Positions 53,887-62,013 are shown, numbered from the stretch's first letter. The stretch: 64,000 nt of DNA from Microvirga pudoricolor (GCF_016892705.1 NZ_JAFEMB010000001.1:682001-746000); one strand, 5' to 3'. The notes: generated by a model from the sequence alone, not told the origin. Program-made: numbers and translations.

Positions 53887-55265
53887 CCTCTCACGCGACA
53901 GATAGCGCTGTGGCGGGTTGGTCAGAACATTCTAACAAGGAGGGGTCCCTTCGGGGGCCTCTCCAACCTCAAGCCCTCCCCTTCGATCCCCAACGCCGGG
54001 CCGCGTCCTCGGAACTCAAGACCGCCACAGGAAGGCTTGTAGACCACCTTGAAGCCCGTGAGCGAGACCTGGGGCTCCGCCGCCGCGCTCGAAAGGACAC
54101 CGACCGGATAAGCTTTAGGCTCGCCCTAGAGTGCCTTTTCTGCAACTTGGCCACCGTGCTCATGGTGGGTGGGGATCGAGCGCTGGCAGTGCCCCGGAGC
54201 AGCGCTGTGATGTGGTCCACGAGCCGGTACCATTCGCCGGTTTACGGACAACACTTTCTCGATGCACTGGGCCTCATGGCCCACCCAGGTGTGCACCTCA
54301 TCGATAACGGTAGGCGGGGCTTTAAGCTCAAGGGTGGAGTGGCCCAGCGTTCCACTGTGTTCCCTGCCCGTGAGCTTGCCGAATGGCTCCCGCCCGGTGG
54401 TCTGCGATGGGATGACTTCACGCGGGTGGAGGACCATGAGGTCATCGTGCTCAAGGGCAAGAAGACTGCGAAGACCGACATTGCGGAAGCCATTGAGTAC
54501 GAGGACACCCCGTTGACCCGAAGGCGGAGGAAACAGGTCCAGCAAATCAATGCCTACCTCCGATCCGCGCCTATCATCATTGTGCCTGATGCCGGGCAGT
54601 TCGGTGAGACCAAGGATGGTCTTCCGGTAGACCCCGCACGAAGGACCGTGCGGCGAATCTTCAATAACGGAAGCTGGCTCCAAGGCGGGCGGCTCTACGA
54701 TGCCTTTTGGGAGACCATGAAGCGAGAGGATCGCGGTAGGCTGCTTAGGATCGGGACCCCGTTGTGTCCTGAAGGTGAGCGCATCGCCAACGTGGACTAC
54801 GGCCAACTCTTCATGACCTTGGCATACTTAGAGGCGAACCTCCTCCCACCCGAGGGTGACCTGTACGACATCACCGGCAACGGGTCTCACCGGGAAGGGT
54901 GGAAGCGTTTAAGCAATGCTCTCTTGCTCTCGGCCACCCCGCTACGGAATTGGCCAATGGGTCTGTCTAGCGACTTTCCACCGGGGACGAAGCTCAAAGC
55001 GGCCATTGCCACCATTAAGGAACGTCACGGCTCCATCGCCCATCTGTTCGGCACTGGGCTGGGCTTCAAGCTCATGCTGCTTGAGAGCGAAATGCTAATC
55101 GAGGCCTTGCTCAGGCTCTACGCGAAGGGCATCACCGCACTTCCCCTCCACGATAGTGTGCTTGTTGCAAGCTCTGAGGCTGGCGTTGCGGAGGAGGTTA
55201 TGGCGGAGGCTTTCAGCCAATTGACAGGAGGAGTTCGCGCGAAGCTGAAGACCACCTTTAGCTAA
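53883..55265 (+). CDS. Polymerase-like protein with family A / single-subunit-type palm motifs
   Basis: A 460-residue protein of no named family that I know. After a polar N-terminus comes a region with NNGSWLQGGRLYDAFWETM (about 261-279). Next is IANVDYGQLFMTLAYLEANL (301-320) with Asp305, like polymerase motif A. A basic helix HREGWKRLSNALLLS (336-350) stands where motif B would be. After GTGLGFKLMLLESEMLIEAL comes ITALPLHDSVLVAS (417-430), with His423-Asp424 as in motif C (VHDE/HDS) of family A DNA and phage-type RNA polymerases. The order and spacing A-B-C are right. The start overlaps the previous stop (ATGA). It is probably the island's replication or genome-maintenance protein; this is inference. 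Confidence 0.6.
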   Translation: MTSHATDSAVAGWSEHSNKEGSLRGPLQPQALPFDPQRRAASSELKTATGRLVDHLEARERDLGLRRRARKDTDRISFRLALECLFCNLATVLMVGGDRALAVPRSSAVMWSTSRYHSPVYGQHFLDALGLMAHPGVHLIDNGRRGFKLKGGVAQRSTVFPARELAEWLPPGGLRWDDFTRVEDHEVIVLKGKKTAKTDIAEAIEYEDTPLTRRRRKQVQQINAYLRSAPIIIVPDAGQFGETKDGLPVDPARRTVRRIFNNGSWLQGGRLYDAFWETMKREDRGRLLRIGTPLCPEGERIANVDYGQLFMTLAYLEANLLPPEGDLYDITGNGSHREGWKRLSNALLLSATPLRNWPMGLSSDFPPGTKLKAAIATIKERHGSIAHLFGTGLGFKLMLLESEMLIEALLRLYAKGITALPLHDSVLVASSEAGVAEEVMAEAFSQLTGGVRAKLKTTFS

Positions 55266-55448
55266 TGTTTACAACAGCTTGGCTTCTTACGCCTCCGCTA
55301 ATGCTAAGAGTATATCCTCTAAGTCAGTAGTGGAGGTTTTCTCTCCCCCGCCTTGGACACCTTGAGGCCTCCCTTCAAGCTCCCTACTCTTTGCACTCTC
55401 CTACTCGTCTCCCCATCACCCAGTAGACCCGATGCTCTCCCCCTTAAG

Positions 55449-55545
55449 CTCCCCTCATGCACCTCGGGCGGCCTAGGCGGGGTGGGCTTCCCTTGAGTAG
55501 TCCGAGGGTCTGACTTGGAGCCCAGACCTCAAGTCAACCAGGGGG
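55449..55545 (+). repeat. Repeat module, copy 1 (no gene behind it)
   Basis: It begins CTCCCCTCATGC and contains GGCGGGGTGGGCTT and AGTCCGAGGGTCTGACTT, matching in order the blocks of copies 2 and 3. It is followed by non-coding DNA rather than a gene, suggesting a lost cargo gene. Confidence 0.5.
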
Positions 55546-55754
55546 AGGCGGAGCACCCTTCGCCGTAGGGGGGCATGAGGTTAAACTCAATGCCAGGCGG
55601 GATGGGTAGCTGGCGATGAAGGAAACTAACAGATGACAGCACGGCCACTCCAGGTCCACTGCAAGGGGTCTCCGTGCTTGAGGAGGCTTGCGCTAAGCCT
55701 AGAGGTAGAGCGCGGGCGGCCCACCACACGCCACCACCTCGAAGACCTCATGCG

Positions 55755-55958
55755 CTCCCCTCACGCTTACCTCAGGTACCTTGGGTGGCATGGGTGACGG
55801 GGGGGGGCTGGTTTGAGTCGTCGAGGGGTCTGACTTAGAGGCGAGACCCCAAGTTACCCATAGACCTAACCAGACACCGCCACCTCAGGTAGCCCCGAGG
55901 TTACACGGGGTGGGCAGGACGTTTGACCTGAGGTCATCAAGGCGGAGGGGAGAGGACA
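55755..55958 (+). repeat. Repeat module, copy 2, directly before the 287-aa gene
   Basis: CTCCCCTCACGCTTA at 55755-55769 is identical to copy 3; GGCATGGGT, GCTGGTTTG and GTCGA-GGGTCTG-CTT follow in the same order. The second half (from 55877) has CACCTCAGGTAGCCCCGAGG and TTTGACCTGAGG, also shared with copy 3, and ends with the gene's GGGGAGAGGACA ribosome site. Confidence 0.6.
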
Positions 55959-56822
55959 GTGAAGACCACATGCCTACCTCATGTTCCCTGTGGGCACTGG
56001 GGTAAAGAGGTCTTGTGCGAGGTCTCCACGATAATTAGCTCTAGTTCTTGTTCGTGCGTGGGTTCGTTCGCGATGCTGGATGAAGCGGAGTATGCAGACG
56101 ATTCAGGTGACCCCGAGTTAGCTTTCGTTCGACTTGAGCGGAAATATCGGACTCAACTAAAGCATAACATCGCCGGACTCGGAGACCAATTTCCGACTGG
56201 GGTCTATAACTCACTTTTGATAGAGTATATCAACCACGTATTAGCATCAGCCGACGCCCTTGGACTTGCGATCCTCGAAGAATACAAGGTCCCCTCCCAT
56301 CGTGATCGCGATGTGGAATCGTTCTATCAAGACTTTATAACAGCGGTTGACCACTACGCAGTGAAAATCAAAATCGCACAAGCGCATGGGCATCGCGCTT
56401 ACACAGTGGTCTTAAGCGCACCCGAGAAGGAAAAGGTTCGTCACTACGTTGAGCAAATCAAAGCGGTGATCGACGAGAGCAACCTCCCCACCGCAAAAAA
56501 GGAGGCTCTGTACGATAAGATCAACGAGTTCCTAAAGGCTATTGACCGAGATCGTACGACTCTTCAGACTTTCTCAGAACTTGTCGTTTCCACAGCAACC
56601 ACAGTCGGGGATGCAATCGAGGAGCTTGAGCCAGCCTGGAAGTGGACCCGCCTGATTGCCGCTATGTTTGGTGTAAAGATTGAGGAGCAAACTGGTGCAC
56701 TCCCGCGCCCGCGCCGCCGTGAGGCCATCGAGGGGCCTAAGCAGCGTCGCCTCCCGCCGCCAGACACCCAGAAGCATCCGCCTTCGAGGTTCTCAGACCT
56801 GGATGACGATATCCCCTTCTAG
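55959..56822 (+). CDS. Unrecognised helical protein (287 aa)
   Basis: GTG 55959 has a strong GAGAGG ribosome site supplied by the preceding repeat module and gives 287 residues; an internal ATG at 56073 is an alternative that omits a Cys-rich start. The middle is almost entirely helical with charged helices (EKEKVRHYVEQIKAVIDESN, KKEALYDKINEFLKAIDRDR), then a hydrophobic segment KWTRLIAAMFGVK and a basic, Pro-rich tail ending DDDIPF, reminiscent of SSB-type acidic C-termini. No enzyme motif is seen. It could be a structural, regulatory or defence protein; I cannot assign it. Confidence 0.55.
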   Translation: MKTTCLPHVPCGHWGKEVLCEVSTIISSSSCSCVGSFAMLDEAEYADDSGDPELAFVRLERKYRTQLKHNIAGLGDQFPTGVYNSLLIEYINHVLASADALGLAILEEYKVPSHRDRDVESFYQDFITAVDHYAVKIKIAQAHGHRAYTVVLSAPEKEKVRHYVEQIKAVIDESNLPTAKKEALYDKINEFLKAIDRDRTTLQTFSELVVSTATTVGDAIEELEPAWKWTRLIAAMFGVKIEEQTGALPRPRRREAIEGPKQRRLPPPDTQKHPPSRFSDLDDDIPF

Positions 56823-56890
56823 AACTGACGTCGTATGGAGGTAGGCGTGATCGATCCTGCCGAATGCTGAAGTTGCTCTTGCGAGATGCC

Positions 56891-57092
56891 CTCCCCTCAC
56901 GCTTATCCAGTGCACCTGAGACGGCATGGGTAGTGAGTAGCTGGTTTGTGTAGTCGATGGGTCTGGCTTCGGCTCCCAACGTCGTATTGCTCATATACTT
57001 ACTGAGCCCCCAGCACCTTAGGTATCCCCGAGGCCATGTGGCTTGCACATATTATTTGACCTAAGGCAGCCCAGACGGAGGGTAGCAGGTAA
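56891..57092 (+). repeat. Repeat module, copy 3, directly before the 571-aa gene
   Basis: It has the same block order as copy 2: CTCCCCTCACGCTTA (56891-56905), GGCATGGGT, GCTGGTTTG, GTCGATGGGTCTGGCTT, then CACCTTAGGTATCCCCGAGG (from 57014) and TTTGACCTAAGG. It ends with GGAGGG before ATG 57093. Confidence 0.6.
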
Positions 57093-58808
57093 ATGATGGA
57101 CGCCTTAAGGGCCTACTTCGAGCCAATTTTAACATGGGCAGGTTGGGACTGGCTTCGGCTTACTCCCGCGACACCTCCCATCTCAGGTAATATCTTTAGC
57201 TTTGCCGAGTATCTGGCGGCACTAGCCTTGCTCTTGGTGGTTCTGTCGGCGTCTGACTTTCGATTTAGATACCGCCTATCAGTGACGCGGCTGAATCTCA
57301 GAATAACCGGCTTTTGGGTTGGCCTCGGCATCGGTTTCTCAATCTTGGTGATCGATGTTTGGTTTCAGAATGGCTTGCCCATTCCCAAGTTTCTCAACAA
57401 TGCCAACAACCTTAAGGCCATTCTCGGATTCGTATTTCTAGCGTTCGTGTTCAAAGTCATGGCAGTAGCGCTCATTCGACCGCAAAGATTCCGTAGTTCC
57501 AATGCCGAGCAATTCTTGGCAGTGAACTACCATTTTATTCACGAGGGCAATCCTGAGCGACTTCAAGTCATTGCTGAAGAGCTTCGTGACTCTGCAAGAT
57601 GGATCGTAGCATGTGCTGCAAAATATCCGGATCGTGAGCACGACTCAAGCAAAGCGACTATCCAACAGCAGTGCGCCATAAACCTACTGCTGCTTATCGG
57701 AGACATACGCTTTTGCCGCGTGGTCGTTGAGAAGGTTCCAACCCTAGCTTTTGTCTTCTTTGAGGAGGCGCATAAGTATCGTAACCGCCATCTGCCGATC
57801 TATCAGTTTTGTCGCAATATTGGACAGGAGTTTATACGAAATGAATCCTCATCTTTTTACCAGGAGAATGGCAGTTTTTACTCCGGACTTCTAGGCTACA
57901 CCAGACCTGTGAGTAATACCATTTTCGGTAATTATGAATTTGTCGAAAAGTGCGCTGCCGATGGTGCTTCTCCTCTCGATATGGACTTCGTTTCTATCTC
58001 CGGATTTACCGCTAGGCAGATGGAAGCATACTCGCGAGCAGCGCTGGCCTTTCTAGAGAGCAACCTCAAGGCAACTAGGGGACTTTCGCACCCACACTCT
58101 TACGCACTGGCAAGATTACTCAGCAGTATGGATCACGCACTTTATGGACTGAGTTCTTTAAATGACTCACAGGATTATCTAACATCAGATGCGTACGGTC
58201 GCTTGAAGGCTGTCGTATCATTCGTGGAAAAAGCCATTGAGCTGGCTGAGAACTATGCAAAGAAGCCGGTGAAGCTGACAGGCGCAAAGCGGGATAAAGA
58301 TCAGCTTCGGCAACAAGACATATTTGACAAGCTAGCTGGCCTGATTTTTGAGATCGTGCTTGCGGCCTCAGACGTTTCATCGCCCGCCTGGGCAGCTTGG
58401 ACTGTCCAACACAACTCAACGTGGGGACAAATTTTCGGATTACGAAAAACGAAGGCTGCGGAGATTATTCGTCTCAGACTTCAACGCCTAATGTATGAAG
58501 AGATTGTGCGCATGAGCGTGACTCCAAATTTCAAGGGGGCTCGCATTCTCGGCTACTGCCTGAACGTTCTAGGCCTCACGCTACCCGACCGCCGCAAAGG
58601 CTATGGAAGAGAGTTTTACCCGTTGCAATTGATGGCCTTGAGGTGGGTAAAAACAAATTATCGAAAGCTTCTCAACGACCATCCAAATGTTGCCGCAGCC
58701 TGTATTCTAGGGTCTGTGTCATACGATGCCGAGCATCACCGGCTCGTGAGCACTGACTTTAGCAAAATCCGAAAAGAGCCCAATCGCGAATACTTTGAAC
58801 TCGACTAG
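57093..58808 (+). CDS. Unrecognised membrane protein with large soluble domain (571 aa)
   Basis: Three hydrophobic helices are predicted in the first 130 residues (around AEYLAALALLLVVLSAS, ITGFWVGLGIGFSILVIDVW and AILGFVFLAFVFKVMAVAL). About 440 soluble, largely helical residues follow with no catalytic signature I can name (landmarks: NYHFIHEGNPERLQVIAEEL, RFCRVVVEKVP, FSKIRKEPNREYFELD end). Membrane anchor plus large cytosolic domain, AT-richer codon use than the island's other genes and position beside the integrase suggest a cargo gene. A defence or superinfection-exclusion role is speculation. Confidence 0.6.
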   Translation: MMDALRAYFEPILTWAGWDWLRLTPATPPISGNIFSFAEYLAALALLLVVLSASDFRFRYRLSVTRLNLRITGFWVGLGIGFSILVIDVWFQNGLPIPKFLNNANNLKAILGFVFLAFVFKVMAVALIRPQRFRSSNAEQFLAVNYHFIHEGNPERLQVIAEELRDSARWIVACAAKYPDREHDSSKATIQQQCAINLLLLIGDIRFCRVVVEKVPTLAFVFFEEAHKYRNRHLPIYQFCRNIGQEFIRNESSSFYQENGSFYSGLLGYTRPVSNTIFGNYEFVEKCAADGASPLDMDFVSISGFTARQMEAYSRAALAFLESNLKATRGLSHPHSYALARLLSSMDHALYGLSSLNDSQDYLTSDAYGRLKAVVSFVEKAIELAENYAKKPVKLTGAKRDKDQLRQQDIFDKLAGLIFEIVLAASDVSSPAWAAWTVQHNSTWGQIFGLRKTKAAEIIRLRLQRLMYEEIVRMSVTPNFKGARILGYCLNVLGLTLPDRRKGYGREFYPLQLMALRWVKTNYRKLLNDHPNVAAACILGSVSYDAEHHRLVSTDFSKIRKEPNREYFELD

Positions 58809-58840
58809 ATTGTTAACAGTCAGTGACGTGGCATAGTAGG

Positions 58841-60634
58841 TTACATGCTGAGGTTTTGAACCACCTCAGGTACCTCAAGCCTCTCTAAAGACTCCGCCAT
58901 GGCTCTCAACCCAAAGCCACCCCCGTAGCTCCGCCCTACCCCGCCGCCCGTATGTCCCGTGAGAGCATCGTGCATCTCCTCCGAGAGACCCGCATCCCTG
59001 GCCATTCGCTTGAAGGTGTGCCGGAAGGAGTGGAACACCTTGCCCGCATCATCGACCCCGGCCTTGTCCCGAAGGTACCGGTTGAACCACTTAGACCACG
59101 GCCCTGCTCTCCGCCCCTGGCTGTCTGACTTGATGTCCGGCCATAGGGAATCCTGAAGCCCTGCCCCACGGTCCAAGAGGGCTTGGCGGTACCGAAGGAG
59201 ACCCAGCCTTTCCAACTCCGGGTGCACAGGGACCTTGCGGCGGGAACTTGCGGTCTTGATCGAACGGCCACCCTCTGTCCCGATGTCGAAGTGCCAGATG
59301 CCGGACTCCGGGTCTGGCTTGAGGTCTCCGATACGGAGTTGCGCGAGTTCGCCTTGGCGGGCTCCTGTGAGGAGAGCAATGAGCGGAAGCCAGTAAGCCG
59401 CCTCTCCGCCCCCACCCTCGGGCCGCTGCCCCGCGCTATACACTGGTGTGCTGAAGATGGCCTTGAGGTCCGCCACTGTGAAGGGTTCCCGCGTGTCGGC
59501 ATCCCGATCATCAACGGCCAGCTTCAAGCCCTTGCCGAAAGGGTTCACGAAGCCGGGCGCTGCGTCCAGGTGGCCCTCGCGCTCGGCGTTCGAGACAATG
59601 GCAGACAAGAGCGAGAGAGACTTATTGATTGTGCCGCTGTGGGGAGGCGGCAGCTTTGCAACTGACGGGGTCTTCAGCACCTCCCGAATAGGCAAGGCCT
59701 TCAGCTTCGCAGGCAACCGCGTAGGCACTCGGGCTAATGCATCCCGGAACTCGCGAGCCCTTTCTCTAGTGATCGCCGCAAGCCGCATGTCGCCATGCAT
59801 TTCCTTGAAGCGGCGCACCGCGTGGTCCGCTTCACGCACCGTGTTGGCTCCCGGCTTCTTAGACCCCCGTGCTGGGCTCCCCGCCTTCCAAGCCTCATAG
59901 GCTTCAGAGAGCTTCGGGCCTTTGTCTGAGGCAAGCTTCGGCGTCGGCACCTCATCACCGCCTTGCCGTTCGCGCATGAGGCCATACGCCTTCACGTGAG
60001 CTTGAAGCACCGCGAGCCCGGCATCACGATACCAAGAGGCGGACGGGTCAACCGGAATGCCGTGCTTCTTCAGGTAGGTCCTGAGTTCCGGGTCCACGAT
60101 CTTTGGGTCTCGCCGCGCTTGAGCCTTGCGGTAGTCGGCCTCAAGCTCCTCTAGCGCCTCGCCATAGGCACCAAAGTGGTCTTCTTCCATTCCCTTGGCT
60201 TGAGGCCCTGAGACCCCGATTAGGTCCGGCCACTGCGAGCGCTCCTCCGCTGTTTGCAAGCGCCGTCTATCGTCGCCTTCCTCGCGGGCCTCTTCATCGG
60301 CGGCAAGAAGCTCGGCCATCACGCTGGCTTGAAGGTCCTCTAGGTCCAGCCCTCCGGTCGCTTGAGGGCCGTGCGCGATCAGCCTTTCAGCGAGCGCAAA
60401 CAATTCGGCAACTCTTACGCCCTCCCGGAGGTCGCGTTTCTTGCCCTCGCGGAGGTCGGTGGTCTGGAGAGAAACCGTAAGCTCCCGCTTAAAGCGGCCT
60501 GTCTTGAGATTAGTGAGTTCGGCAAGGGCTTCCCGCGCGTAGGCCGGGACCGGCTTTCCAGCCAGCGACCGAGGCAGCATTCGCCGAAATTCATAAATGC
60601 CAGATCGCCGCCGCTGCATGTAGGTAATCGCCAT
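58841..60634 (-). CDS. Tyrosine recombinase (island integrase)
   Basis: A 597-residue site-specific integrase. The N-terminal arm/core-binding region is long (to about 370) with charged helices. The catalytic domain has LLTGARQGELAQLRIGDL (first Arg), VFHSFRHTFKRMARDAG (His-x-x-Arg) and LTGHTGGGVGRSYGGG (His and the nucleophilic Tyr). ATG 60634 (MAITYMQRR) fits family starts; ATG 60652 is in frame upstream. The gene lies 80-odd bases from tRNA-Glu and reads away from it into the island, the usual layout for elements inserted at a tRNA 3' end. It should catalyse integration at the 18-bp core. Confidence 0.9.
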   Translation of the reverse strand: MAITYMQRRRSGIYEFRRMLPRSLAGKPVPAYAREALAELTNLKTGRFKRELTVSLQTTDLREGKKRDLREGVRVAELFALAERLIAHGPQATGGLDLEDLQASVMAELLAADEEAREEGDDRRRLQTAEERSQWPDLIGVSGPQAKGMEEDHFGAYGEALEELEADYRKAQARRDPKIVDPELRTYLKKHGIPVDPSASWYRDAGLAVLQAHVKAYGLMRERQGGDEVPTPKLASDKGPKLSEAYEAWKAGSPARGSKKPGANTVREADHAVRRFKEMHGDMRLAAITRERAREFRDALARVPTRLPAKLKALPIREVLKTPSVAKLPPPHSGTINKSLSLLSAIVSNAEREGHLDAAPGFVNPFGKGLKLAVDDRDADTREPFTVADLKAIFSTPVYSAGQRPEGGGGEAAYWLPLIALLTGARQGELAQLRIGDLKPDPESGIWHFDIGTEGGRSIKTASSRRKVPVHPELERLGLLRYRQALLDRGAGLQDSLWPDIKSDSQGRRAGPWSKWFNRYLRDKAGVDDAGKVFHSFRHTFKRMARDAGLSEEMHDALTGHTGGGVGRSYGGGFGLRAMAESLERLEVPEVVQNLSM

Positions 60635-60735
60635 TGCCACGTACCACCACATAGTACCACGAAAACGTACCAGGGCGGCATACCTAACCCCTTACGAGGA
60701 AGGTTCTTTTTGGCTTACAATGGCTTAGAAGACCT

Positions 60736-60753
60736 TTGGCGCTCCCTAGGGGA
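60736..60753. repeat. Right attachment-site repeat (3' end of tRNA-Glu)
   Basis: TTGGCGCTCCCTAGGGGA, identical to 48130-48147. On the minus strand it covers the encoded CCA, discriminator base, acceptor strand and part of the T arm of tRNA-Glu. The tRNA stays complete because the island sits beyond its 3' end. Confidence 0.8.
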
Positions 60754-60812
60754 CTCGAACCCCTGTTTTCGCCGTGAGAGGGCGACGTCCTAGACCGCTA
60801 GACGAAGGGAGC
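60737..60812 (-). tRNA. tRNA-Glu (anticodon CTC)
   Basis: Read on the minus strand, the 76 bases fold as a cloverleaf. Acceptor GCTCCCT pairs with AGGGAGC. The D arm contains the tCTAGCGGTCTAGGA-type sequence. Anticodon stem TCGCC/GGCGA holds loop CTCTCAC with anticodon CTC (Glu), and the T loop contains GGTTCGAGTCC. Discriminator G and an encoded CCA follow. It is the integration target of the island on its 3' side. Confidence 0.95.
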
Positions 60813-60883
60813 TAGCAAGGTGGAGGCCGGTCGTATAACCAGCCTTTTCGTTATCATCAAGCCCTAACATCAAAAATCAGGTC

Positions 60884-61894
60884 ATGTCAGATCAAGAATA
60901 TGAGGATGGCACCACCCAGCGTGAGTGGACGGTTCCGGAGGGTTCGCCGCCGGAGCGGCTGGACAAGCTGCTGGCGGCAGCCTGGTCGGATCTGTCCCGC
61001 AGCCGCCTGCAGGCCTTGATCCGGGACGGGCGGGTGCTGCTGGACGGCGCGGCGGTCATGGATCCCGGCCGCAAGGCCGGAGCGGGAGCGAGGCTCGTCC
61101 TGCACGAGCCGCCACCCGCACCGGCCGAGCCCCAGGGCGAGGCGATGGCGCTGGCGGTGGTCTACGAGGACGAGGATCTGATCGTCATCGACAAGCCCGC
61201 CGGCCTCGTGGTGCATCCGGCGGCGGGCCATGCATCCGGCACACTGGTCAACGCCCTCATCGCCCATTGCGGCGAGAGCCTGTCGGGGATCGGGGGCGTG
61301 CGGCGTCCCGGCATCGTCCATCGTCTCGACAAGGATACCTCCGGCCTCCTCGTGGTCGCCAAGAACGACAGGGCCCATCAGGGCCTGGCGGAGCAGTTCG
61401 CCGACCACGGTCGTACAGGCCCCCTGGAGCGGGCTTACGCTGCCCTGGTCTGGGGAGTGCCCGAGCGGCGTCACGGAACCGTGGAGGCCGCCCTGGCGCG
61501 AGGCGTCCACAACCGCGAGAAGATCGTGGTCGTGCCCCATGACAAGGGGCGCTATGCCATCACGCATTACGCGCTGGAGGAGGAGCTGCCCCATGGACAG
61601 CCCATGGCGAGCCTCGTCCGGTGCGAGTTGGAGACCGGGCGAACACACCAGATCCGTGTGCACATGGCCCATATCGGCCACCCGCTCTTGGGCGACAGCG
61701 TGTACGGTTCCGGCTTCAAGACGAAGGCCAACCGGCTCTCGCCTTTGCAGCAGGATGCCCTCAGCCGCCTCGGGCGGCAGGCCTTGCATGCGGCCGTGCT
61801 GGGGTTCCAGCACCCACGCTCCGGCGATTTCCTGCTCTTCGAGAGCCCTCTTCCGGCCGATCTGCAAGGTCTGCTGGACGCCCTGCGCTCCTGA
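60884..61894 (+). CDS. rluD: 23S rRNA pseudouridine synthase RluD-like
   Basis: A 336-residue RNA-modifying enzyme. An N-terminal S4 RNA-binding domain (about 20-75, ERLDKLLAAAWSDLSRSRLQ) precedes the RluA-family catalytic domain with GIVHRLDKDTSGLLVVAKN, whose Asp149 is the catalytic residue. It then has GRTHQIRVHMAHIGHPLLGD. RluD isomerises uridines 1911, 1915 and 1917 (E. coli numbers) in helix 69 of 23S rRNA. High GC and strong third-position bias return here, marking core chromosome. It precedes rpoH, a neighbourhood common in related bacteria. Confidence 0.92.
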   Translation: MSDQEYEDGTTQREWTVPEGSPPERLDKLLAAAWSDLSRSRLQALIRDGRVLLDGAAVMDPGRKAGAGARLVLHEPPPAPAEPQGEAMALAVVYEDEDLIVIDKPAGLVVHPAAGHASGTLVNALIAHCGESLSGIGGVRRPGIVHRLDKDTSGLLVVAKNDRAHQGLAEQFADHGRTGPLERAYAALVWGVPERRHGTVEAALARGVHNREKIVVVPHDKGRYAITHYALEEELPHGQPMASLVRCELETGRTHQIRVHMAHIGHPLLGDSVYGSGFKTKANRLSPLQQDALSRLGRQALHAAVLGFQHPRSGDFLLFESPLPADLQGLLDALRS

Positions 61895-62007
61895 TGGGCG
61901 TCAATCGGACGCATTCTTCCAGCCAAGGCGGCACCGGTCGCAGCCCACCGCGTTATCAAGCCGACTCGACATTCAAAACGCCTCTATTCGGTCAAGTTTA
62001 GCCTGTT

Positions 62008-62013
62008 TATACT
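62008..62013 (+). promoter_or_regulatory. Candidate -10 box upstream of rpoH
   Basis: TATACT about 75 bases before the rpoH start, in a locally AT-richer stretch after the rluD stop. The matching -35 (TATTCG, about 17 bases upstream) is weak, so only the -10 is suggested. Confidence 0.35.

Larger units (their letters stand above)
55266..55958. other. Non-coding GC-rich region with repeat modules
   Basis: Nearly 700 bases without a gene. It holds copies 1 and 2 of a repeated module and several ACCTNAGGT-type palindromes. Runs of C and G are frequent, including nine G in a row near 55800. Its right end supplies the ribosome site for the following gene. Confidence 0.5.
48130..60753. mobile_element. 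12.6-kb integrative island at tRNA-Glu(CTC)
   Basis: The element is bounded by an 18-bp direct repeat. The right copy is inside an intact tRNA-Glu gene, and an integrase gene sits immediately beside it, reading into the island. Contents are a decayed second integrase end, a DUF2806 protein, small membrane proteins, a serine resolvase, a three-gene cassette with a polymerase-like protein, two unrecognised genes each behind a repeated module, and the integrase. No relaxase, conjugation or phage structural genes are seen. It may therefore be a satellite-like or mobilised element, or one that replicates with its own polymerase-like protein. Confidence 0.82.

Noticed and set aside
55529..55729. 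Short minus-strand frame between repeat modules
   Set aside because: Lies in repeat-bearing non-coding DNA and shows no protein-like features.
55266..57092. CRISPR array
   Set aside because: The repeats are long, few, diverged and separated by genes; there are no short regular repeats with unique spacers and no cas genes.
60887..61867. 326-codon minus-strand frame opposite rluD
   Set aside because: Shadow of a high-GC core gene; no ribosome site or domain.
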